Positions 1-8,006 of a DNA stretch of 64,000 bases are shown here, one piece after another; position 1 is the stretch's first letter, and each line of letters begins with the position of its first letter. The notes below the pieces were generated by a model that made no database searches, was not told the origin of the DNA, and was given only the letters and a program-made list of their open reading frames with translations. The stretch covers positions 1,736,001 through 1,800,000 of the forward strand of contig NZ_CP080998.1 of assembly GCF_019645835.1 (NCBI RefSeq). The letters run 5' to 3'. This DNA is from Mycolicibacterium holsaticum DSM 44478 = JCM 12374. Its GTDB lineage: Bacteria; Actinomycetota; Actinomycetes; Mycobacteriales; Mycobacteriaceae. The position numbers were made by a program, and so were the translations under genes.

Positions 1-4
1 TTCG

Positions 5-661
5 TCATCGGCCGGGTCTTGTGTTGAATCCGTTGATCAGCGCCGCGATGTCGGCGGCGACGACTTCGGCGAATGGCTTCTGGCCGAAAGTTCCTGCGGC
101 CCAGTGCCGGACGCCCTCGCTAACATGCATTCGGGCGAGGTGCGAAAGGTGAGCGACGTCGACGTGCGCGGCCAGCTTGCCGTCGCGCTGGGCCTGGGTG
201 AACAACTCACCGAACATGTCGGCGTCCGTATCGTCGGTCCGCTCGCCGGCCAGGATGCGGTGCTGCTGGCGGTAGCCCTCCAGGATCGTCTCGACGATGA
301 GGTCGCGCGGATTGCGCACCATCGACCGTTCCAGGCTGCGCAGCGCCTCACCGATCACCGACTCCACGTCGTAGTCGGTACGCAGCAGCGACCGGACTTT
401 CTGCTGGGCGGCGCGGGTGGACAGCAGGCCGACCTCGAAGAGGATGTCCTCTTTGGCCGGAAAGTAGAAGTAGAACAACGCCCTGGACACGCCTGCGGCC
501 CGGCAGATGTCGGCCACCGTGGTCTTCGCATAGCCGTTGGTGCGCCACAACGCCATCGCCGCCTGCACCAACGCCCGTTTCGTCTCGTGTGACCGCGCGC
601 GCTGAAACGACGCCCGTCGTTGCCCGCCGTCGGCGACTGCAGTCGACACACGTTTGGGCAT
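5..661 (-). CDS. TetR-family transcriptional regulator
   Basis: A 218-aa TetR-type repressor. The N-terminal helix-turn-helix lies at about residues 27-73, with the recognition-helix segment around AAGVSRALFYFYF (55-67) followed by the usual AKEDI. The C-terminal two thirds is helical and variable, as expected for a ligand-binding domain. The start chosen is the ATG at 661 (MPKRVS); the frame stays open far upstream, but that part is the antisense shadow of the neighbouring oxidoreductase. It sits 67 nt downstream of the luciferase-like gene on the same strand, so it may be the last gene of that operon or have its own promoter in 662-728. The family call is secure; the ligand and targets are unknown. 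Confidence 0.9.
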   Translation of the reverse strand: MPKRVSTAVADGGQRRASFQRARSHETKRALVQAAMALWRTNGYAKTTVADICRAAGVSRALFYFYFPAKEDILFEVGLLSTRAAQQKVRSLLRTDYDVESVIGEALRSLERSMVRNPRDLIVETILEGYRQQHRILAGERTDDTDADMFGELFTQAQRDGKLAAHVDVAHLSHLARMHVSEGVRHWAAGTFGQKPFAEVVAADIAALINGFNTRPGR

Positions 662-728
662 CAGCGCAGTGTAGCCGCAGGTGAACGCGACGTAAACAGT
701 TGACGTCTGTCTAACTATGTCGGGGCGG

Positions 729-1688
729 TCAGGAGAGTTCGGAGACCAGCGACGCGACGAATTCCTGGGTGCGTCGCCGCGAGGTTCGGCGCTGGTCGGC
801 GTCGGCGCCGAGCGGCACCACCCTGGCGGCCAGATCGGTAACCCCCGCATCGCGGTAGCGGCGCAGCCGCGCCAGGATCGTGGCTTCATCGCCTGCCGCC
901 ATGGTGTCGCCCACGTCCTCGGCGTCGCCGTGCTCGAGTAACCGGACGTAGTTGGGGGAGAAGTCCGCATGCCCGAGTACCTCGCCGGCGTAGGCGCGGG
1001 CAGCGTCGATATCGCGCGCGGCGCACAGCGCGACGGGCACACCGGCGACGACGCGTATCCCACTGCGTCCGGCCGACTTCGCCGCCTCGGTGATGCGCGG
1101 GACGACGTAGTCGCCGATGGCGCGTTCGTCGGCCATCCACAGGATCGTCCCGCCGGTGTGCTGCCCGGCTGTCCGCAGCATCGCCGGCCCGAGCGCCGCC
1201 ACCAGCACCGGCACCTCGTACGCGTCGGTGACGTCCACCGGACTGTTCACCCGGTAGGTGTCGTTGACCACGGCGACCTCGCCCGGCCCGGCGAAGGCCG
1301 CCCCCAACACCTCGAGGTAGTCGCGCACCACCCGCGCGGGCCGCTCGTAGTCCAGCCCGAGTTGATCGGCGATGATCCAGTGATGTGACGGGCCGACACC
1401 GAGCGTGAACCGACCGGCGCATGCGACCTGGGTGGTCAGTGCCTGCTGCGCCATGATGAGCGGGTGGCGGGTCTGGATGGGCACCACCGCAGTGCCGATC
1501 TCGATCCGTTCGGTGACCGCGCCCAGCAGCGCGACGGCTGTCAGCGCATCGAGGTAGCCGGGTACCTGCGGGATCCAAAACGACGCGAAACCGTCGCTCT
1601 CCGCGGCTTTCCCATCATCGAGCAGGCCGCTCAACCGATCGGCGCGCGTCCGCTCCTTGTCCGAGCCGATCATCAAGCCGATTCTCAT
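729..1688 (-). CDS. Luciferase-like F420-dependent oxidoreductase (LLM class)
   Basis: A 319-aa TIM-barrel protein of the bacterial luciferase-like family, which in mycobacteria usually uses cofactor F420 for hydride transfer. Family features are the start MRIGLMIGS, the strand segment IEIGTAVVPIQTRHP, and GRFTLGVGPSHHW near the cofactor pocket. The ATG at 1688 is preferred over an in-frame GTG at 1694 because the GGGAG ribosome site ends at 1694, leaving 5 nt to the ATG. That site overlaps the stop of the upstream gene, which indicates translational coupling. Co-transcribed with the unknown protein and the epimerase upstream. F420 rather than FMN use is inferred from family and host. Confidence 0.88.
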   Translation of the reverse strand: MRIGLMIGSDKERTRADRLSGLLDDGKAAESDGFASFWIPQVPGYLDALTAVALLGAVTERIEIGTAVVPIQTRHPLIMAQQALTTQVACAGRFTLGVGPSHHWIIADQLGLDYERPARVVRDYLEVLGAAFAGPGEVAVVNDTYRVNSPVDVTDAYEVPVLVAALGPAMLRTAGQHTGGTILWMADERAIGDYVVPRITEAAKSAGRSGIRVVAGVPVALCAARDIDAARAYAGEVLGHADFSPNYVRLLEHGDAEDVGDTMAAGDEATILARLRRYRDAGVTDLAARVVPLGADADQRRTSRRRTQEFVASLVSELS

Positions 1689-1697
1689 TCCCACTCC

Positions 1698-2444
1698 CTA
1701 GGGCAGATAGCGGTCCCACTCGTACGGGACGACCGGATGAAACGGTGCGGCAAACAGCGGTTCGATATTCCCTTCGCTCCACCGCTTCTCCAGCGCGGGC
1801 CGCAGCCGTTTCGCGGCGCGCTCCGGGTCGTCGTCCAGAAAGCAGTACGAAGTCGTCTGGCCTGCAGGGGCACTGGCGAGGTTCGCGCTGACCGAATGCG
1901 AGGCCGCCGACCAGACACCGGCCACCCCGTCGATGTCGACCAGCGGCTCCGCTGTCGGGGCGTCGGTTTCGACAAGCAGATACACCCCGCGCACCGGCCA
2001 CCACGGCAGCACGTCGGCCCCGACCTTCACGCGCGGTGCCGCCACCTTGCCGCGCACGGTGTAGACGCCGCGCTGTACCGGAGGTAACAGCGCCAACTTG
2101 CGATCGGCGTCACCCAGCGCTGTGGACAATGCGTTGAACCCCTTCAACCCGCTTCGGTCGGTGAAGAAGTACGTCATCACATGGTCGACGGCGTCGAACG
2201 CGTCGTGCGTCACGGCGCGCGCGGCCCGGCAGGCCGGTGTCGACACCAACCGCATCGAGGCGCGCACCGCCGATAGCCGGTGCTGCTCGGGCCGGTGGTC
2301 CAAGGTGTGCCAGTGCAGGTACTCGGCGTCTGCCCCGTCGGGATGGCGCCGCGCCATCGAGACGAACAGCGTGGTGACGTCGCCGTCTCCGGTGCTACGC
2401 ACACCATCGACCTGGTCTGAGGGGATACCGGCCAGCGGTTTCAC
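1698..2444 (-). CDS. Conserved protein of unknown function
   Basis: A 248-aa soluble protein that I do not recognise with certainty. It has no signal peptide or membrane segment. The pattern around WHTLDHRPEQHRL and a second region with VRGVYLLVETDAP suggests duplicated small alpha/beta (ferredoxin-like, EthD-type) folds, but that is a weak inference. The start is a GTG at 2444 (VKPLAGIPS), with a strong GAGGAGG at 2451-2457 that overlaps the stop of the epimerase gene. An upstream in-frame ATG would fall inside the epimerase and lacks support. The position between an epimerase and an F420-type oxidoreductase implies a role in the same small-molecule conversion. Confidence 0.8.
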   Translation of the reverse strand: MKPLAGIPSDQVDGVRSTGDGDVTTLFVSMARRHPDGADAEYLHWHTLDHRPEQHRLSAVRASMRLVSTPACRAARAVTHDAFDAVDHVMTYFFTDRSGLKGFNALSTALGDADRKLALLPPVQRGVYTVRGKVAAPRVKVGADVLPWWPVRGVYLLVETDAPTAEPLVDIDGVAGVWSAASHSVSANLASAPAGQTTSYCFLDDDPERAAKRLRPALEKRWSEGNIEPLFAAPFHPVVPYEWDRYLP

Positions 2445-2455
2445 AAGCAGCCTCC

Positions 2456-3364
2456 TCAATCGCCCGTAGCCAGCTTGATTTCGGGATGACGCGCCTTGGT
2501 CATCCGGCGAAACCCGTCGCGCCACGGCACCTTGGTGTGCCCCAGCACCTCGTGCATGCGGGTCACGTCGGGCCACAGCGGCGGGTGGGCGTCGTCGCGG
2601 TAGCTGAAGATCGGCTCGATGCCGACCAGCGTGCCCAGATACCTGCAGTACTCCTCGGCGCTGACCGTTTCACTGCCGGCCCAGTTGACGACCACCGGCG
2701 GGGTGTCCGCGACCTCCATGGCCTTGATACCGAACTCGACGTAGTCGTCTTCGTAGATCGGGTTGTAGTTGTTCGGCTTGTCGGGGTGAAGAAGGATCGG
2801 ACTGCGCGCCAGGATCTTCTCGAGACGAGCGGCGGGCGCACCGCCTTCGGGTCCGTACGTCGAACAGATGCGGATGATCGTCAGCGGAACCTGGTACCGG
2901 GTGGCGATCCAGGTGCACACTGCTTCGGCGGCGACCTTCGAGAAGCTGTAGTTCGAGCGCAACGGGACACCCGGCGGGTCCGATTCGGTCAGCGGACGCC
3001 GACCCTGATAGCCGTAGATCGATCCCGTCGAGCAGAACACGAAACCCTTTGCCCCACGGTACTTGTACAACAGATCTCCGGTGTGCTCGGCATTCGTCCT
3101 CACGCATGTGGCCCAGTCGCCGGTACCGTCGTCCACGGCAGCGTGGAACACGTACGTGAAATCGTCGGGCAGCGACGAGAAGTCGCCGGTGCCCATGTCC
3201 AGTGCAACCGGTGTGACGCCGGCGTCGGCCAATCGCATGCGGTCGGCCGGACCGCGTAGTCGTGCAGCACCCCACACCTGGTTGTGCTGGGCGAGTGTGC
3301 GGGCGATGGGAAAGGCGATCTTCCCCGTCGCGCCGGTGATGAGAATCTTCTCGCCCGAGAGCAT
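2456..3364 (-). CDS. NAD(P)-dependent epimerase/dehydratase (extended SDR)
   Basis: A 302-aa extended short-chain dehydrogenase. The N-terminal GATGKIAFP (11-19) is the Gly-rich dinucleotide motif, and YSFSK is the catalytic YxxxK, preceded by the serine segment FVFCSTGSIYG. A conserved RICSTYGPEGG follows, as in NAD-dependent epimerases. It is first gene of a tight four-gene minus-strand set (epimerase, unknown protein, luciferase-like enzyme, TetR). The start is the ATG at 3364; only 31 nt separate it from the stop of the VWA gene upstream, so it may read through from that operon. The true substrate is unknown; in catabolic clusters such proteins often act as hydroxy-acid or hydroxysteroid dehydrogenases. 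Confidence 0.88.
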   Translation of the reverse strand: MLSGEKILITGATGKIAFPIARTLAQHNQVWGAARLRGPADRMRLADAGVTPVALDMGTGDFSSLPDDFTYVFHAAVDDGTGDWATCVRTNAEHTGDLLYKYRGAKGFVFCSTGSIYGYQGRRPLTESDPPGVPLRSNYSFSKVAAEAVCTWIATRYQVPLTIIRICSTYGPEGGAPAARLEKILARSPILLHPDKPNNYNPIYEDDYVEFGIKAMEVADTPPVVVNWAGSETVSAEEYCRYLGTLVGIEPIFSYRDDAHPPLWPDVTRMHEVLGHTKVPWRDGFRRMTKARHPEIKLATGD

Positions 3365-3395
3365 CCCTTAGTCATAGCGCATCCCGCCGCAAATG

Positions 3396-5138
3396 TTAGG
3401 CACTTGATACGTTGCGGGTGGCCGCCGCACGTGCGACGCCCTGGCCGGTTCTGCGCCCGGCGGGGCGCGGGGCGGCGAGTTCGCGCAGTGCCGACAGGAA
3501 CAGGTCATCGATCCGCGGGCTCAAGTCGGCGAGGGCGGCCGCGCTGGCATGGCTCGCGGAGCCGAAGACCCTCTCCAGCGCCTCGGAGCCGGCCGTGGTA
3601 CCGAGTGAAAGGCACAGACACGCAACACCATCCAAACGCAGCTCTTCGAGTGACTTGTGCGCGTCGGCTTCGGCGTAGCGGCCTTCGTAGCCGTCGTCGT
3701 ACGGATGCCCATCGGACAACACGAGCAGTAGCCGGTTCGGAGTGCCCGCTTGGGCCTTGAGGATCTCGCCGGCCCCGCGGATCGCCGCGCCGAGGCGCGT
3801 GTAGTTGGCGGGTTGCAGTTGGTTCAGCCGGGCCCGGCTGAGGGCGGTGAAGCGCTGGCCGAACGTCTTGATCGCCGGCAGGTGCACGGCATGTCGGCCC
3901 TGGGACCGGAACGCGTACACCGCGACGCGGTCACCGAGGTCTTCCAGCGTGGCAGCGATGGTGGCCGCCGCTCGCCGCTGGTGGTCGTGAACCGCCAAGC
4001 CGGCCGGATCGGCGTCGGTGGCAGATCCGGACGCGTCGAGCAGGATCAACACCCCCAAGTTCCTGGCGATCTTGCGGTGCTCGCGGTAGATGTGTTCGGG
4101 GGGTGAATAGCCACAGCGCAGATCGACGGACAACTCGACGAGCGCCTCGATGTCGAGTTCGTCGCCGTCTGCGCGGCGCCGCAGCACCTTTGGTCCCAAC
4201 CCGATCCGGGACAGCCGCCGCTGCAGCACGTCGTCGCGTACCACCCCGGCGGCCGCGACGTCGGCGCGCGTCGTCAACGGATAGTCGATGACCCGGCACC
4301 AGTCCGGCCGGTACCGGTTCTTGTGGGCGTCCCACTCAGGGTGCAGTGCCCCGCCGACGCCGACCGTGGCGCCGGGGTTGTCGTCGTCGGCGAAGTGGAT
4401 CCGCGTGGGCATGGGTCGGGCTTGAGGACCTGTGGTGCGCGCCCGCCGTACCGCGCCGACCCGCATTTCGGCGCCGCCGGTGCTGTCTCCCGACGACGTG
4501 GATGTGCCGAGCAGTTTACGAAGGAAGTCACCGACCGCCTCGTAGTTGAACAGCGGGTTGTCGAAGAGCTTGAGGATCTTGCTCTCCGTACCGGGCCCGT
4601 CGTCGTCATCCTCTGCGGTGTCGGCGTCAGCGTCACTGAACTGCAGGCGCAGGTCGCTTTCGGTAGCCCGACCGCCGGTGAGCGCATCGGTGCTCAGCAG
4701 CCGAGCCGGTTTGATCACACCGAACCAGTCCGGCGGATCGGCGGCTTTTCCACGCCCCCTTGCTGTTTCGAGTGAGTCGGCGGCAGATGCTGTGGTCGGC
4801 GCCGCGCCGGTGTACAGCGTGGCGGCAAGTGGCAGTCGGCCGACCAGTTCGGTGAGCGCCCGGCGTCCTTCCAGCGCGAGGTACTGGCGAGCCAGCCCCG
4901 GCCGTGCGCGCAATCCTCTGACCAGGTCTGGTTCCAGGCTGCCCGCGGCCAGCAGCGCGCCCTGCAGCAGCACCTCCCGCCGCTGCTGTTCGGTGGAGCC
5001 GCCCGCGGAGGTGAAGATGACCTGACCGTCGGTGTGCGCGGGCCCGGCGGGCGCCTCGGCCACGTCGACCGACCGGCCGGCCACGAACGAAGCCAGAAGC
5101 CGAAAGCGCCCGGGCCCCAGCGGATCGGCGGCACTCAC
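3396..5138 (-). CDS. VWA-domain protein, NorD/CoxE-like
   Basis: A 580-aa protein with a C-terminal von Willebrand A domain. The MIDAS motif DASGS (368-372) follows the strand LGVLILL, and LVLSDGHPYDDGY is a typical later VWA segment. The N-terminal half carries a low-complexity acidic stretch (about 168-185). NorD/CbbO-type proteins work with a MoxR-type AAA+ ATPase to insert metal or activate a partner enzyme. The next gene upstream encodes exactly such an ATPase, overlapping in a GTGA arrangement at 5135-5138. The start is the GTG at 5138. The target enzyme is unknown; candidates are the AveC-like protein in the same operon or the iron oxygenases nearby. Confidence 0.9.
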   Translation of the reverse strand: MSAADPLGPGRFRLLASFVAGRSVDVAEAPAGPAHTDGQVIFTSAGGSTEQQRREVLLQGALLAAGSLEPDLVRGLRARPGLARQYLALEGRRALTELVGRLPLAATLYTGAAPTTASAADSLETARGRGKAADPPDWFGVIKPARLLSTDALTGGRATESDLRLQFSDADADTAEDDDDGPGTESKILKLFDNPLFNYEAVGDFLRKLLGTSTSSGDSTGGAEMRVGAVRRARTTGPQARPMPTRIHFADDDNPGATVGVGGALHPEWDAHKNRYRPDWCRVIDYPLTTRADVAAAGVVRDDVLQRRLSRIGLGPKVLRRRADGDELDIEALVELSVDLRCGYSPPEHIYREHRKIARNLGVLILLDASGSATDADPAGLAVHDHQRRAAATIAATLEDLGDRVAVYAFRSQGRHAVHLPAIKTFGQRFTALSRARLNQLQPANYTRLGAAIRGAGEILKAQAGTPNRLLLVLSDGHPYDDGYEGRYAEADAHKSLEELRLDGVACLCLSLGTTAGSEALERVFGSASHASAAALADLSPRIDDLFLSALRELAAPRPAGRRTGQGVARAAATRNVSSA

Positions 5139-5956
5139 GGCCCAGGCAGCACGGCGTCGACGAGTTCGCCGAGCGCGCGGGCGACATCGCGGTCATCGGT
5201 CAGCGCTTCGACGATCGCTGCCTGCACCGCCCTGCGCAGGCCCAGTCCCTCGGCGGCCAGGCCGCCGGCGAGGATGAGCATCCGGGTGGACGACGCTTCG
5301 CCGAGCGGTGAGCCGTCGATGTTGCGGATCGCGCTGCCGACGGCCACCAATGCGCGCGCAGTGGCGGAATCGACCCCGGCTTCGTGGGCGACGATCTCGG
5401 TCTCGGCCTCCGGCGGCGGGAAGTCCAGTTCGATCGCGACGAACCGCTGCCGCGTCGACTCCTTGATGTTCTTCAGCACACTCTGATAACCCGGGTTGTA
5501 CGAGATCACCAGCTGGAATCCGGGGGCCGCCCGCAGTGTCGTGGCCAGCCGGTCGACCGGGAGTTCGCGGCGGTGGTCGGCGAGCGGATGGATGACCACG
5601 GTGGTGTCCTGGCGAGCCTCCACGATCTCGTCGAGGTAGCAGATCGCGCCGGTCCGCACCGCCCGCGTCAACGGCCCGTCCACCCAGACCGTTTCCCCGC
5701 CCTTGAGCAGAAACCGCCCCACCAGGTCCGCCGACGTCATGTCCTCATGGCCTGCCACCGTGATCAGGTCGCGGCCGAGTTCATGCGCCATCGCCTCGAC
5801 GAACCGGGTCTTACCGCAGCCGGTTGGGCCTTTCAGCAGCACCGGCAGCCCGCGGCGGGCCGCGGCGCCGAACACCTCGACCTCATCGCCGACCGGGCGG
5901 TAAAACGGTGCTGCCGAGCGGGTTTCGACCGCCGCGGCACGGTTGTTGGTCGACAA
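5135..5956 (-). CDS. MoxR/NorQ-type AAA+ ATPase
   Basis: An AAA+ ATPase of about 273 aa. Walker A is GPTGCGKT (43-50), Walker B is ICYLDE (105-110), and the arginine-rich sensor region ESTRQRFVAIEL follows. Length and pattern fit the NorQ/CbbQ branch of MoxR ATPases, which remodel or metallate a partner enzyme together with a VWA protein. The start is uncertain: I use the TTG at 5956, directly after the stop of the AveC-like gene, because coding similarity appears to begin here; no strong ribosome site is visible. The frame is open further upstream only as an antisense shadow of the AveC-like gene. It overlaps the VWA gene by 4 nt. Confidence 0.88.
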   Translation of the reverse strand: MSTNNRAAAVETRSAAPFYRPVGDEVEVFGAAARRGLPVLLKGPTGCGKTRFVEAMAHELGRDLITVAGHEDMTSADLVGRFLLKGGETVWVDGPLTRAVRTGAICYLDEIVEARQDTTVVIHPLADHRRELPVDRLATTLRAAPGFQLVISYNPGYQSVLKNIKESTRQRFVAIELDFPPPEAETEIVAHEAGVDSATARALVAVGSAIRNIDGSPLGEASSTRMLILAGGLAAEGLGLRRAVQAAIVEALTDDRDVARALGELVDAVLPGP

Positions 5957-5957
5957 C

Positions 5958-7124
5958 TCATTCGCCCCGTTCGTGTGGCACGACCGGCGGCATCTGCACA
6001 CCTTCCGGCAGCACGAGCTCACCGTCGGTGTTGATGTAGCCGGAGTGCCTGGTCGGAATCGGCAGCGACGGATCGGGGCACGGCCGGTCGGTGCCGTCAC
6101 CGCACAGGCCCGAGGTGAAGTACGAACGCTTCTGCACATCCTGGGGCCACGGGTCGGCGTGCGTGGCCATGAACTGCGCGGGAATGATGTAGAAGACGAA
6201 GAACGAGGCGCTGATCGCTGCGAAGATCGCCAGGAATCGGACAAGCTGTTGCGTCGCGAAACCGCCTCGCACGTTGTCCAATCCGCGCTCCACCACCGTG
6301 CGGCCGCGGTCATCGGTGAAGAACCGCAGGCAGCACAGCGCGGCCTGCACACCGCCCCACATCAGGCCCTCATAGATCGGCCACTGGTAGTAGGTGCCTG
6401 CGTTGATCGACAGCGACTGGATGGCGCCGGGGAAGGTGTACATCCCCAGGGGCATCAGGATCAGGCCTTCCATCACGAAGTCGAAGAAGAACGCCCACAC
6501 GGCCGCGACCGCGATCAGTCCCTTGGTGCCGAGGTTGGGCCAGCGCTGTTGCGCCTTGCGCATGACCCAGCAGCCCAGGATCGTGCAGAGCAGCACACCG
6601 AAGGCGTAGCCGGAGACATTGATCCCCAATGGTTCGGCCACCTGGGCGCCCGGGCGTTCGGGGGAGAGCCAACCCGGCACGTGCGGAGCCCACGAACCCA
6701 TGTTGAACGCCCACGCGTTGTAGGTGCACCAGGTGTTGATGTAGTTGAGCAGCGGATCCTGGAAGAAGAACAACCCGGTGGACACCATGATCATGCCGTC
6801 CAAGGTGATGCGTCGTTCGCGCCGCCACGGCCGGATGATGAACCACCAGATGGCGACCGGGAACAGCACCGGCGAGCCGATCTGCCACATCATCAAAGCG
6901 ACCTTCATAAAGGTCGGCGGGTCCGTCGGACCGGGATCCACCCGCGTGAAGTACGGGCCGGTGATCCACCGGATCCACACGTAGATCTGCAGAAGCAGGA
7001 TCAGCCCGCCCGCCGTAGCCCAGATCTTGACCCGTATCGAGGGCCGTGCCGTCGGCTCGTCGAGTCGGCCGACGGTGCTCAGCGACTCAGTGGCCGGGGT
7101 CTTCTTGCTCGACAGTTCGCTCAC
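5958..7124 (-). CDS. AveC-family (spirocyclase-like) polytopic membrane protein
   Basis: A 388-aa integral membrane protein with about seven hydrophobic segments, among them GGLILLLQIYVWIRWI, GMIMVSTGLFFFQDPL and the C-terminal FLAIFAAISASFFVFYII. The overall pattern, including LNYINTWCTYNAWAFNMGSW, is what I associate with the AveC family. AveC acts in avermectin spiroketal chemistry; the mycobacterial members have no established role that I know. The start is a GTG at 7124 with GAGGAGG at 7129-7135. It is the first gene of an operon with the MoxR ATPase and VWA protein, and is divergent from a TetR gene 105 nt away. The hydrophilic C-terminus (about the last 60 residues) contains several Cys and Pro. 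Confidence 0.8.
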   Translation of the reverse strand: MSELSSKKTPATESLSTVGRLDEPTARPSIRVKIWATAGGLILLLQIYVWIRWITGPYFTRVDPGPTDPPTFMKVALMMWQIGSPVLFPVAIWWFIIRPWRRERRITLDGMIMVSTGLFFFQDPLLNYINTWCTYNAWAFNMGSWAPHVPGWLSPERPGAQVAEPLGINVSGYAFGVLLCTILGCWVMRKAQQRWPNLGTKGLIAVAAVWAFFFDFVMEGLILMPLGMYTFPGAIQSLSINAGTYYQWPIYEGLMWGGVQAALCCLRFFTDDRGRTVVERGLDNVRGGFATQQLVRFLAIFAAISASFFVFYIIPAQFMATHADPWPQDVQKRSYFTSGLCGDGTDRPCPDPSLPIPTRHSGYINTDGELVLPEGVQMPPVVPHERGE

Positions 7125-7198
7125 AACGCCTCCTCGGTCGCGCACAGCAGCCTCGCGATCCGGGTCAATATACCGATGAGTATCTCGCGAACTCAATG

Positions 7199-7211
7199 GT
7201 TTCTCAGAAAC
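7199..7211. promoter_or_regulatory. Candidate TetR operator in the aveC-like/tetR divergent region
   Basis: A perfect inverted repeat, GTTTCT, one central base, AGAAAC, lies 19 nt upstream of the TetR start and about 75 nt upstream of the AveC-like start. Divergent TetR genes commonly bind such a palindrome to control both directions. The assignment as operator is inferred from position and symmetry only. Confidence 0.45.
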
Positions 7212-7229
7212 TTGTGGCAGACTTTCGTC

Positions 7230-7832
7230 ATGATCGAGCGGTGGACCCGGGAGCGGCGGCTCGAGCACACCCGATCCCTGCTGTTGGACGCCGCGGAGAA
7301 TGTCTTTGGCGTAAAAGGTTTCACCGCTGCGACTCTCGACGACATTGCGTTTGCGGCCGGCTATACCAAGGGCGCCATCTACAAGCACTTCGCGACCAAG
7401 GAGGACTTGTTCCTGGCCGTCAGCGACCGGTACTGGCGTCGTTACTTCGACAACTTCGCCGAGGTGATGTCTGCGGCCGATCAGGTGGGGGCGCGCGAGC
7501 GAGACGAGATCGCCACGCGGTGGCGACAACTGAGCCGTGACCGCGGCGCCGAGCACGCCGCGTTGGGACACGAGTTCACGCTCTACCTGTTGCGCAACCC
7601 CGACGCGCGAGAACGCGTGGCCGCCAAGCGGTCAGAAGTGGTCGACGCGCTGGCGAAGTTCATCGTCGACGGCATCGACGCGCTCGGCGGAACCTTGCTG
7701 ATACCGGCGTTGACGTTCGCGCAGGTGCTCATCGCGACCAGCGACGCGATCGTGCTGGGCAGTGAACTCGACGACGTCGACCTGTACCGGCCGATCGTCG
7801 ACATGTACGTCTCGGTGATCAAGCTGCCCTGA
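7230..7832 (+). CDS. TetR-family transcriptional regulator
   Basis: A 200-aa TetR regulator. The helix-turn-helix lies at about residues 30-60 (TAATLDDIAFAAGYTKGAIY, then KHFATKEDLF). The effector domain is helical and unremarkable. The start is the ATG at 7230 (MIERWTRE); the open frame upstream is a shadow of the AveC-like gene. The gene is divergent from the AveC/MoxR/VWA operon and is followed 174 nt later by the Rieske oxygenase operon, so it could control either or both. A 6-1-6 palindrome just upstream of its start is a plausible autoregulatory site. The inducer is unknown. Confidence 0.9.
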   Translation: MIERWTRERRLEHTRSLLLDAAENVFGVKGFTAATLDDIAFAAGYTKGAIYKHFATKEDLFLAVSDRYWRRYFDNFAEVMSAADQVGARERDEIATRWRQLSRDRGAEHAALGHEFTLYLLRNPDARERVAAKRSEVVDALAKFIVDGIDALGGTLLIPALTFAQVLIATSDAIVLGSELDDVDLYRPIVDMYVSVIKLP

Positions 7833-7937
7833 CCCCCGCACCCCGCCCACCCGCAGCCGCCCAGATCGACCTTTTGGCGGGATCTACTCGCACTTTCTCG
7901 CCCGTTTGTCCCTTTGGGCAGGAGATGCGCGCCGGGT

Positions 7938-7957
7938 GTATCAACTACTTGCGATTG
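7938..7957 (+). promoter_or_regulatory. 20-bp element upstream of the Rieske operon, shared with 16077-16096
   Basis: The element reads GTATCAA, C, TACTTG, C, GATTG. It matches the reverse complement of 16077-16096 at 18 of 20 positions. It lies 49 nt upstream of the first Rieske gene in the 174-nt gap after the TetR gene. Two near-identical copies, each before an oxygenase or reductase gene, point to a shared regulator site; which regulator is not known. Confidence 0.55.
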
Positions 7958-8006
7958 TGATGGGGAGCAGATAGCGTCGGCATCGTCGCGTGGACAGGAG
8001 AAGTCA

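Noticed and set aside
662..728. Possible operator (AGTT/AACT symmetry) upstream of the first TetR gene
   Set aside because: The arms match over only four bases and the spacing is unequal; not distinct from chance.
3401..3410. CACTTGATAC resembling half of the 20-bp element
   Set aside because: Only half of the motif matches and it encodes the last codons of the VWA protein.
7046..7540. Long alternative frames over the AveC/TetR and other genes
   Set aside because: They are shadows of genes in other frames: Arg/Pro/Ala-rich translations without family motifs.
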